In this document: piece after piece, positions 47,132 to 56,532 of the stretch
Layout: every line of letters starts with the position of its first letter
How positions within the stretch are numbered: position 1 is the first letter of the stretch
Source of the DNA: Rhizophagus clarus
Taxonomy: Eukaryota > Glomeromycota > Glomeromycetes > Glomerales > Glomeraceae
Assembly: GCA_015698045.1 (NCBI GenBank)
Contig: BLAL01000050.1
Span: forward strand, 310,001-374,000
DNA: 64,000 bases
Direction: 5' to 3'
Position numbers and translations under genes: made by a program
The notes under the pieces: generated by a model
What the model was told of the DNA's origin: nothing
The model's input: only the letters and a program-made list of their open reading frames with translations
The model's database searches: none

Positions 47132-47678
47132 ATGACTGAGTCTGATACTAATCCCCGAATATCTAGACTGGCATGCCAAATTAAGTGGATTACCAAGCGT
47201 TTTGACGGATAAGATTCGTTCCAAATTATACAAAAGATATAAAAAACAAACTGGAAATGAGCCATGGCAACTAACAGAAGTACATGAATCGGAAGTTATA
47301 AATTCAAAGCCAGAAAAAGGGCCCATCACCTTCGAAGCCAAACCCGATCCAGAATTAATTATCCAATCCGTCTTAGAGCACTTCTCATACTTGAAATTCG
47401 GAAATAGTTTCAGAGGGATTGATAATTATGATTTTACGTCACCTCAGCCGTGGAGCTCACCATGCCCTATTTGTGATGGAAAACATGGGAATTATGGATT
47501 ACATGGCTCATGGTATCGCGAAAATGGGAATCAGCTCCCTTATGATCCTGAATTAGCGAAGTTGTATTCCCGAGATAAGTTGGAATATTGTCTTGCTTCA
47601 CTTCAAGCAATAAATTCAGGTTCGCGATTGTGGCTTAGACCTGTCATGTGGATCGATCACCTGAAATGCGCAGTATGA
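47132..47678 (+). pseudogene. Small zinc-binding protein, frameshifted near its start
   Basis: ATG 47132 reads MTESDTNP; a one-base shift near 47155 is needed to join YLDWHAKLSGLPSVLTDKI and the long frame that follows. The main part includes RSKLYKRYKKQTGNEPWQLT, a helical VLEHFSYLKFG segment and CPICDGKHGNYGLHGSWY, a C-x-x-C-x-x-x-H motif with a nearby second His that probably binds zinc. The end RLWLRPVMWIDHLKC may supply more ligands. The CPxC form resembles the ribbon of the preceding coiled-coil protein, so the two may be related or work together. Without the N-terminal repair the frame has no ATG. Confidence 0.45.
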
Positions 47679-49020
47679 CATGCATTCATTTGCAAATACA
47701 AAAATAGGGTATCGTACTGCAATATGAAAAAAGTGTCGGTAAAAAAAAAAATCGTACGAAACATTGCGCAATTAAGGTGGGAGTACTCCAGTTGTGACTA
47801 TGCATTTCAATGAAGCGACTCAGGATTGCAAGCTAATGGTATTTTTGGTTCTGGGATTTTTTGGGGATCACGAAGGCACAAATGAAACAGATTATGGAAT
47901 TAATGATAGGATATTGTATTAGTACAACGTATAGGATAATCCTTGTCATATATCACAGATTAGCTCTCGATTCTTGTAATTTATTTTTGTATAGATCGCA
48001 GTATCAGTTATAACTTATTTATAACCGTAGTATAGCATTTGTTCTCGAACTTTCCCGCATGTACTCAATGAAATTTATTAATAAAAACTCTCCCTGATGA
48101 TCTTTATATACTATTGTTAAATTAAGGAGAGGCCGATGATCAGATTTTCGTGATGTAATCATATTAACGTAATTTGCTCTAAAAGCGTATTCTAAAATCG
48201 ATCCTGCGAATCATATAAAAAGGTGATGTCCCGGTTAGTGAACTCTTTTATCTGTCTTGCGCAACTAAAGCAAAAATCAAACGAAAAATAAAACTTACAA
48301 TTATTAACATCATCGAAATCAACAATCAAAACGAACTCTCATTTTTCCGCAAAGTTATATTAGGGTAGGCTTGTTTTATTGCTCGACTAGCTTCTAAAAG
48401 AACATCATCACGATGTTAATCAATTTTTCTGGCTCTATAGATGTCCCAAAATAAAACGGACATATTACTTTTCTTATATCGGCATTTTGATCTTTGCCGA
48501 GAAAATCACTGACCATCATCACGCGTACAATGGACGCAGTGAAATTACTCACATGAATCTCGTCACATGCGACGGCACAGCAAAAGTCTGGCGCAGTGCA
48601 TCAATTTATAAGCACCTTCACGTACCAAATTCTTAAAACTTTGCGCAGTATCGTACCGGCGATAACGATGAGGCGGAATAGAATTATGTGAAAATGAATC
48701 GTGATGGTAAGTGTAAATCGTTATTGCATTATTTTTTTTACCTCAGTTGCTAATATTTCGTAATTATACTATAGGTTCGAAATTTCTTAATCCTAGAGAA
48801 GTTCTCTTTCGAGAAACAATGTTTTATGATGTAGTACTTTTCGTAAAAATGTAATAGAGCAAAGAAATAACTTGATGCTGGGACTCGCATTAAATGGCCT
48901 AGAATCCGCGTACTCCCTCCCTCTTTGATAGCATCATACATTTCATTTGCTTCTCTAGCATTTCTGATTAATTATATATCTAACAGATAATCAATAAAGT
49001 TTTTTTTCTTTGCAAAAAAC
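47679..49020. other. GC-balanced intergenic region, no firm gene
   Basis: A TATA-like box (TCATATAAAAAGG, 48211-48223) precedes a 20-codon frame that seems too short to matter. On the minus strand 48970-48750 reads RNAREANEMYDAIKEGGSTR then ILGHLMRVPASS, which has protein-like composition and may be a gene fragment, but I cannot name it. Nothing else is convincing. Base composition differs from the AT-rich left half, so a decayed gene is plausible. Confidence 0.35.
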
Positions 49021-49037
49021 CGTTACCATTGGTAACG
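49021..49037. repeat. Palindrome family member 4: CGTTACC-att-GGTAACG
   Basis: Flanks caaaaaac and atcag are as in members 1-3, but the stem has CC-to-AC and GG-to-GT changes that keep all seven pairs. It lies 130 bases before the Crinkler start codon. Confidence 0.75.
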
Positions 49038-49168
49038 ATCAGAGACTTTGAAGTATATCTACAGTGTAACTGATCAATTTATCAATCTGTGCGACCTTAC
49101 AACTTATTTATTTCACGAAAAAAAATTTCTTCCCCATTTCCCCATTTATCCATCCATCATAACACAAT

Positions 49169-51194
49169 ATGTCCAACATTGCACTTTGGTGTATCGTTTG
49201 TGAAGATCGTTCTATTTTCAAAGTTACTATCGGAACGGGTAACGATCTGTTCGACCTTAGAAAGGCTATCTTAGAGGAACTTCCTAACGCTGAGAATGTA
49301 AAAGCCACCCAACTCACTCTATGGAGGACCAATACTGCTTCGAATGTACTTAGGGATAAAGAAACTGCTATTGAACCCTACTTAAACGAAAAATTAGAAG
49401 ATCCGGCCGATACGGTTGGAAATACATTTATAAACGTTGTAGGAAATAATATTCGAGTTATTGTTGGTGTTCCCGTTACTGGTGAGTCATAACATTTTTT
49501 TTTCGTCTTCTCTCGCCCATACGTGTCATATTCGCCAATAATACCGAATACTTACTTATTCTTGTGCTTTTCTTTCCTGCTTCTTATCGTCAAACCCGCC
49601 CAAAAAACACATTCGCGTTATCGCAGATCAACCTGGTGCTAGTGGTAAGTGAAGTCATAATAAATTTGATCAACGCGAGTGAACGCGAAATTCCGATCAT
49701 TTTTTTTTACTTTCGAACAAATGTCAATCTTTTTGTAAATACATTATTATTTTCGACGTGAATTTACATTTATCTGTAGCAAAACGGAGATATGATGAGA
49801 TGCAAATTGACAGGACTGGCACAATATGTGACGCTCTCATTCAACCATTCGATACTGTCCCAAGTCAAGCGAGGGATCTTATGTCTCTTATTCACATGCC
49901 ACTAACTCGAAAACTGCCCGTATCCTTCTACGAAGAGATAAAGTTTCCCCTGCTTGCTGATTTTATCGAAACAAAAGATGATGAATGCGGAAGTGATCTA
50001 TCAAAACACATTTCCCATATACTTACTGACATAGTTCAAAAGCAGAGTTTAAATAACACATCAGAGGATATGTTGCACTATGGAGTGGATAGTATGATTA
50101 GAGTCCCGCTCCAGATTTTTCATGAGAATCTTGGTGGAGGTGTGCTTCCGATCGAAATGGATCGGAACAGTAAAGATCAGGGAACGACAACGATAGGTAA
50201 TAAAAGACCAGATTTTCTATGCTGGACAAACAATGTACTTCTATTTAAAGGCGAAGAGAAGGCTGAAATTGGGAATTTTTCTGAAGCCGTGGATGAGCTT
50301 GAAGGAAAATTCGATAAGTTTGATCCTATGTATTTTGGAGATATACAGTTTATGATTTGTTACGCTGTAGCAGGACCAAGGTTGCGTTTTTACGCAATTG
50401 ACGGATCACCAAACACAAATCCGCTAAGCCGTTTAGTTATTCTTTCAAATCAATTGGACATGAGTAATCGCCGAGATCGTGTTTCCATCCTCTGTGCAGT
50501 AGTTAATATTGCACGCATAATGAGGACCGTGAGCAATACTATTCCCGAAATGATTGTCCCTCTTGGAAAACGGTTGAAAACTGAAAAATCAATAATTACA
50601 ATATTAACTGACTCAGTAGAGAAAAGGGTCCCAATGGAATATCTTCCATTTGCTGGTAATGTGAGTGATCGTATCTATTTCTTATCGAACATGTATGAAT
50701 ATGCAAGAGGTCATCCAGGGCTTGTTCAAATAAAAGAAGGCCCCAAGATTAGTAGACAAGGAATTTACAAAGTCGTGTTAGAATCGCGAGGACATGTTTG
50801 TCGATTGAGAAACGAAGACGATGCACGTGCAATGTCACAGAGTGTGCTTACCGGGTTAACTTGGTTACATAAAGGGGGTTACGTTCATCGTGACATTCGG
50901 TTACCAAATATTCTCTTTGTTCCTGGTGTTGCAAATTATAAATATGTTCTTATCGATTTTGAACATGCTAATATGGGTGGACTAGTAGTGTCTGATGAAC
51001 GGTTGAAAGACTGGGACAATAAAACACTCACAAAGGGTAAAAAGTATACATCACAATCCGATATGTATCAATTTGGAAAGATGCTTGAGAATCTTAATAT
51101 AATAAATTCAGATGATGGGAAAAGGTTTTTAAACAGTTTAAAAAACAAAAATATTAATTCAGCGAATGCACTTAAACATGCATGGTTTAAGTAA
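49169..51194 (+). CDS. Crinkler (CRN)-type effector: ubiquitin-like header, PD-(D/E)XK nuclease and kinase-like domains
   Basis: Three exons splice in phase: 49169-49481, 49627-49644 (only 18 bases) and 49780-51194, all GT-AG, giving 581 residues without a stop. The header starts MSNIALWCIVCEDRSIFKVT and continues LFDLRKAILEEL and LTLWRT, the ubiquitin-like N-terminal domain of CRN proteins. The middle of exon 3 has NKRPDFLCWTNN and about 10 residues later LLFKGEEKAEI, the D...E-x-K pattern of a restriction-endonuclease fold. The C-terminal part has GGYVHRDIRLPNILF (HRD motif) and YVLIDFEHANMG (in place of DFG), then SDMYQFGKML, a protein-kinase-like domain. CRN effectors act inside cells, usually in the nucleus; in mycorrhizal fungi their role is open. 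A polyadenylation-like aataaaa is at about 51341. Confidence 0.82.
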
Positions 51195-52245
51195 ATTACT
51201 GCGTCTCAGGTTATGACTTTCGAGAATGCCAATGATTTAGTGCGGATATCTACTTTTACCTAAACCATTTCTTTCGTGTACTGTAACATATCAGGTTATG
51301 CGCCTACAACTTTGTAATATATTTTATTCTTGCTAATATAATAAAACAATACATTTGCTTTTTTTGCATTTATTTCTAATTCGGTCTTACAAATTGTAAT
51401 GCAACTGCACGGTGGTATTCCATTAACTCGTGTCTCTAATTCTTCAGGCGAATCGGTTCAAAAAATTCACCAGCATCATCTCGCTATTTCTGCAGTGCTC
51501 TTATTTGTAGGTCTAGATATTCTATTTTCGTAATAATGGTTAGGATATACTATTTTTGTAACAATGAAGCCAGAGCCATGATCTTATGAAATGCCGTCAA
51601 ATCTATGGGGGATTAGATTGTGGGACTAGATCAATAAAAAATTAATCCGGTAGTGATATTCGCTTTTTTCCGGAAAGTTCTGGCATAATTTCTTGCCTAT
51701 CATGATTTTTTGCTCGAAAGTTTTGGCATAATTTCGTTAACTGTAATACCTCTGGTTTTGTGTGGTTAAGAAATTATGCTATTTGGATCTGCCGTTAAGG
51801 CGCTTTGCAGATCTCCGGATAAACGGTATAGCTTATTGGGATTAGCACAATGACGAAATAAGGAGCCCAGGTGCGTGAATAGATATTATTGGTTTGAAGT
51901 CTGGTTGAACTCTGGGTTGAGACTGCGCTTCAGAAAGTAAACTCTCATTAACCACACTTTTTTCTCATATTTATTCGAGAAAGAAAAGCTACCAGGGCAA
52001 ACAAGTTGGATATGTTATCTTCTGCATATTGACAGATCAAGGGAACCATAAAAAGTGGAACAATAACGAAAAATGTGAAGTCTGGTTGAACTCTGGTTGA
52101 ACTGTGGTTGATATGCAGTTGATCTTCAGTTGTACCCCAGTTTACCAAATGATAAAGCCCTTATTACATAACAATGTTCTAAAGTATCCTATCATTCAGG
52201 CTTACACTCCAACACCCCATCTCAAAAAAATCTGTTGTTTAAAAA
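51195..52245. other. Intergenic region with a small direct duplication
   Basis: I see no supported gene. Near 51337-51345 lies aataaaac, the likely 3' end signal of the Crinkler gene. The phrase gaagtctggttgaactctgg is present at 51896-51915 and 52077-52096, each followed by variants of gttgaactgtgg / gttgagactgcg. ggcataatttc occurs twice near 51680 and 51728. This looks like decayed repeat sequence. Confidence 0.4.
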
Positions 52246-53032
52246 ATGGCTGAATGGACTGATCCACTTATTCGTACCCTTATTGACGAACGTAGAACCA
52301 GAAATGATGAGTTCCATGACCTTGGAAGAAATCGGGAAAGATTCTGGGGTACTATTGCAAGTAAGATCAATCAAGAGAATGGGACATCATTCAGCGGTCA
52401 CCAATGTAAAGAAAAATTCTCGAATCTCGTCCGGGATTATAATGTAAGTTATCAATCACTATATTGGAGAACTTTGTTGTTAGCTCTACTAACTATCCTT
52501 CATGTCCGGTTAGACTATGTGTGATTTTATGTCTGGTAAAAGTAAAGCCAGAAGTCGAACAGGTGCACGATATTTTGATGAATTTCGTACACATTTTTGG
52601 AAGAGAGCTGAGGATGAATTCGATAGAGTCCGCGGTATTAATACTTTTAACCAAAGACGAAATAGAGGTAGTGGAAATATTACATCTGCACCATCTACCA
52701 GGGAAGTCGAACGCGAATTGAGATCATCCGAAAGACGGTTAAGTCGAAGTTCATCTATTAGTTGAAGTCAATCACCACCTATTAGCCGAAGACAATCACC
52801 ATCTGTTGGTCGAAAACAGTCACTTCCCGTTAGACAAAGACGCTTTTCAACTATTCCGCCTGTTAGCTCGTTAACCACCAACGATGAAATGGATATTTCC
52901 GATACAGAGCAGTTGGTCGGTCAGAGAAGAACTTCCACGCATGAAGAACTGTTCTTATCTCTTCATCCACCACCATCTTATGATATTGCCACTGCCCAAG
53001 AATCGTCAAATGTGAGGGGTAATATGCAGTAA
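52246..53032 (+). pseudogene. MYB/SANT-like (trihelix-type) DNA-binding protein with one in-frame TGA
   Basis: Exon 1 (52246-52443) encodes MAEWTDPLIRTLIDERRTRN, RERFWGTIASKIN and FSGHQCKEKFSNLVRDYN, a three-helix MYB/SANT-like domain with its spaced aromatic residues. A GT-AG intron at 52444-52513 joins in phase 0 to SGKSKARSRTGARYFDEFRT and a Ser/Arg-rich tail. TGA at 52763 interrupts a set of near repeats (ISxSQSPP, ISRRQSPS, VGRKQSLP); CGA for Arg fits the repeats. The frame then continues to TAA at 53030-53032 through PPVSSLTTNDEMDISDTEQL and a PPPSYD motif. An aataaa signal follows near 53151. It could be a host regulator or a domesticated transposon DNA-binding part. If the TGA is tolerated as the stop, a shorter 149-residue protein would still carry the domain. 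Confidence 0.6.
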
Positions 53033-53470
53033 CTACATTAGCCATTATGGTGCTTCATTAGGCTCTTCTGCACACCACTGTTATTGTTTCATTAATCAGT
53101 GCATTTTTTTTTCTATACTGTATTATACCATGAATGTACTTTGAAAAATATAATAAAGAGCTTTACTTTGATTTTTTAAAAGTGTTGTGTTTTATGTCCT
53201 CCTTGAATCTCGTTTAACAGTGGCTTAGCTAGATCAGGGGAGACGAAATCTGATTGGCCGATCATCTCGTGATTTGAGTTGCGCGAGGAAGTGCCGGGAA
53301 CTGTCTGGGAGCTAGGGTGATACAAATTTTTTATGTTATACATCATGCACATGATTTGATAGATCCCTTACCAGATGTGACGCAACCCGCGATATAGGCG
53401 CGTAAAAATGGTACCACTATAGGTGAATTTTGCATGCAAACTTTTTTTGCACAAAACTATATCTATTATA
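53033..53470. other. Intergenic spacer
   Basis: It contains the aataaa signal near 53151 and a GC-rich patch at 53220-53320. No gene is seen. The left edge of the virus-like cluster may lie here, but no terminal inverted repeat could be identified. Confidence 0.35.
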
Positions 53471-54019
53471 ATGTTCCATTCTGATTATAAACATATTACT
53501 GATAGACTTCCAGATAGCCTAGTCAAAAGAGCATATCAAGGTCTTTTAAATCACTCTAAAAAGCCTGTTTCATTAGAAATGATTTCTGGGAAGTCTGGTC
53601 AAATTGAGTCATATCTAAGGCATAAATTAGAAGTTTATGAGAATTCGTTAAATAGGAAACGCAAATCTATGGCTCAGACAAAATTATTGCGCCCTCAAAG
53701 CTGGCCAGAATGTAATGTATCCCCAGCATTATTACCGACTATACATGTTGTAGATAGTGGGTCCCAAACTATTAATATCACTTGTGATCATGAAGAAGAG
53801 AATAATCGCTGGGTTATGAATGAACTTAAAGTATTCTGCCAGCATCTCCTTGATTATAATAAAAGAACTTTCGAAAAATTCATGCAAGATATAGAAAGGG
53901 AATATAGAGAGCGGGTTAGTACGAATAAGAAATTGCGATGTGAAAATGAGTATCTGAAGATGCAGTTGCTGAAGGCAGAAAAAGAGCTGGCATCTATGAA
54001 GTCAGATTCTATTTACTAA
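53471..54019 (+). CDS. Helical/coiled-coil protein of the virus-like cluster
   Basis: I choose ATG 53471 ([13 protein letters not shown]) because it is the first ATG of the frame. The 182-residue product has a basic N-terminal half ([20 protein letters not shown]) and a C-terminal coiled coil ([35 protein letters not shown]). No family is recognised. Its last codons overlap the 3' end of the A32-like ATPase on the other strand (stop at 54009-54011), so the two genes are convergent and share about 10 bases. The compact arrangement is virus-like. Confidence 0.5.
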   Translation: MFHSDYKHITDRLPDSLVKRAYQGLLNHSKKPVSLEMISGKSGQIESYLRHKLEVYENSLNRKRKSMAQTKLLRPQSWPECNVSPALLPTIHVVDSGSQTINITCDHEEENNRWVMNELKVFCQHLLDYNKRTFEKFMQDIEREYRERVSTNKKLRCENEYLKMQLLKAEKELASMKSDSIY

Positions 54020-54799
54020 GAAATGGCGTATCCCATCCTTTCCGAATCCTATGAGGATGGTTTGGAGGTACTGTTAAATCAAAGACAATAAAATTGCGAT
54101 CAGTCAAATAGTTAACGACATCTTTATATATGCTACGCCAGTCATAGGCATATAGGCGGAGAATTCTGCTCAATTCTTCTAAAGTGGACCCATTAAAGAG
54201 TACAACGTAATTTGCGTTTTTTCTTATCAGTTTTGGGCAGTCAAAAAAACTCTGAGAGATGTAAATACTCTAATATTACTATGTCGTCCTCTAGAGAAAT
54301 AAGGTTTAATCTTCTCCTGAACTTTCTTCGAATTACCACATACATCTTTGAATATGGCCACCATACCTCTCTCCGGAGAAAAGGAATCAGGATTTGGAAT
54401 TTTATCAGGCTTTAGAGCCTGAAATGTAATATCTTCATAATGTGGTTTTGGGCTATTTGCAATTATCTGATATGCTGATTTGAGATATAAATATTTTGGC
54501 TCTTTGAGATAATGACCGATAAGGAGCAAATCATCATTTTTTATATAGCGGGTTCCTCCCTTTTTACCATTAAACATGCGATAAAGCTTATTTCCCAATA
54601 ATAGCTTCACAACTTCATTAGTTTTTCCTGAATTGGTACGACCACTAATTAGTAATGTAAAGGGCCATTGAGGAGTTGAATTCAATCCGTTAAACCTCTT
54701 TGCATCTTTAATCTCATCAATATGGAGAATAATTTTTTCTACTGGATCAAGCTTTTTGACTTTATATTTCTTATAATCTTTCATATTGCTTAATATCAT
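54009..54799 (-). pseudogene. A32-like packaging ATPase (FtsK/HerA type), one frameshift
   Basis: Residues 53-60 are GRTNSGKT, a Walker A box preceded by a hydrophobic strand (WPFTLLIS). [10 protein letters not shown] near 145-154 fits the Walker B region, with Lys in place of the first acidic residue. [11 protein letters not shown] near 167-175 is the arginine-rich motif typical of A32-like viral ATPases. At about 54270 a single base is missing: the next frame reads [18 protein letters not shown], the Gln sensor motif and its usual continuation, and runs to TAG 54009 (about 263 residues in total, normal for the family). These ATPases pump DNA into capsids in Polintons, virophages and large DNA viruses. 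Start at ATG 54799. This is the strongest sign that the cluster is virus-derived. Confidence 0.8.
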
Positions 54800-54865
54800 A
54801 CTTAAAAAATGTATTATGAAAATTTGCGGTTTCGGAAAAATGCTAAGAAAATAATACTCTCTGAC

Positions 54866-55288
54866 CTAACTGGAAGAACTATTCAAGAACCCTTTCTCGA
54901 TTAGAGTATGTCTAATATACGGATATAAATCTGCTGTATGAGGTACTTCAATAAGGCATATACCTTGATCCTTGCATATATCCCGCTTCTTCTGATCACG
55001 CATATTTTGTGATTTTAGATTTTCATTCTCCCAGTGGTAGAAGCTATTGTAGTAATAGTGTTGAGAACCCTGGAATTCGAATGCAAGACGCAATTCCTCA
55101 TTATATCCATCCAAGTATAGCCCATCTAAGAACTTAGCCCTACATGATGGGAATTTCTTACCTAGTAGATACTCAAAAATATATCGGCATTTACGCTCTT
55201 GAGTGTGATAGCATAGAGGACACCATTCAAAGTTTTTCATGATATATTTTAGTGGATACTCCCACTGATGCGCACCATTTTTACAAGA
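54866..55288 (-). pseudogene. Zinc-ribbon plus PD-(D/E)XK (VSR-like) endonuclease, in frame with the integrase
   Basis: The segment begins [19 protein letters not shown] directly after TAG 55289 and continues [19 protein letters not shown]. Together with the GGQYLGK segment before the stop, this matches the treble-clef repeat C-x-x-GHxW...WCPxC common ahead of VSR-like nucleases. The nuclease part has [28 protein letters not shown] and CLIEVPHT, giving the Asp, Glu-x-Gln/Lys and Gln-His residues of that fold. It ends FLNSSSS at 54866. The reading frame is shared with the integrase C-terminus, and TAG replaces what is a Trp in similar repeats. So it is probably the C-terminal part of one fused protein and not a separate gene. 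Confidence 0.6.
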
Positions 55289-56499
55289 CTAAAGATATAT
55301 ATTATGACCATTTATTCGTCCAGTCTTTCCTAGATATTGGCCACCACGCCTTTTAGCATAATCAGTAGCTTGATCTATCTCTTTATTAGTAATATAGGCA
55401 ATATGTACAGATAATATGCTTTGTGGTGGATACCCAACTTTCTCTGGATCGGCTATTAGCATGAGCTCTTCTCTTACAAACCCGCGAGATGGTGCATATT
55501 CCCCATCGATATAATATAAAACTGGCTCATTCTTTATAACAACAACTTTTTGGACTTTATGAAGATTTGGCGACCATATAGGATCAGTGCTTCTACGCAC
55601 TGCTTCTATTCCACCTTCCCATTCCACATTGGCAAGTAGATAGCAGACGGTATCTTCTTTCTTTAATTTCATTTCATCTTTACCAACTGGACGCTTATAC
55701 TTTGTAGATGGTCTAGATTCGACTCGCTCTAAAGCAATGGCTTTCACTGGCTCAAGTTCCCACTTTTTTGATCCCAGTTTTCGAATAAGACGTGTGGAAT
55801 AGTTATTCAGATAATTAATAGCTTCCGGTAAATACCTAACCCATGCTCTTATTAATCCAGGATCGGAAGATATAGATTTAACAGCATACTGGATCTTATA
55901 TAGAATTTTTGAGAGTGTTTAATTGAAACACTTCACAAAAGCAAGTCCCCTATGACTATATGGACCAACCACTCGAATTATGACATTATGCTCTTGCATT
56001 AGTCAGGAAATCTCGCCCATCCATTCTCGCCCATTATCTATTTGAAGTAATTTAGGATAGGTAAGAGGATTATTTCGATCACCATATACTTTCCTAAATG
56101 CTCTAGCAACTTCTGAGCTATTCTTCGATGTGAGTAAAACTGAAGCCTTATATCGGGAAGCGCAGTCTATACTGCTTTATACTTTTTACCTTTATAGTGG
56201 TCATGAGTAAGAAATAGTATATCGCACTGGTGAACACAATTGGGGTGTGTTATTCGCCCATAGCTGACTCTAGGGATATGCTTAGAAGGGTACCTATAAA
56301 TCTGGTATGATTCTTGTTGATTTAACCATTCTTCCACATCTTGAAGACTGAAACGATACCCCTCTTTTTTACATGTATTTCTTAGGGATCTAGGGTTGGA
56401 ATGATAGCCAGTCGGGTGATAATATATTCCACGCAATATGATATTTTTTTCAATTCTCTGAGCCTCATTGGGATCTATCAAGATTTGTGGTTGGCTCAT
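55289..56499 (-). pseudogene. Polinton-type retroviral-fold integrase, decayed
   Basis: ATG 56499 starts MSQPQILIDPNEAQRIEKNI; YYHPTGYHSNPRSLRNTCKK and VEEWLNQQESYQIY are the family's N-terminal part, and HQCDILFL holds the first catalytic Asp. A shift near 56165 moves to IDCASRYKASVLLTSKNSSE, then LLQIDNGREWMG (second Asp) and YSHRGLAFVKCFN. There the catalytic Glu of the usual V-E-R-F-N is Lys and Arg is Cys. A TAA and a second shift follow, then [14 protein letters not shown]. The C-terminal domain shows [22 protein letters not shown] and [11 protein letters not shown], a signature I associate with Polinton/Maverick integrases. It is intact there until TAG 55289. Such integrases insert the linear element DNA into the host genome. 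Confidence 0.8.
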
Positions 56500-56532
56500 T
56501 CCTATTCTCTTTTATAATCATTACAAAAAAAA

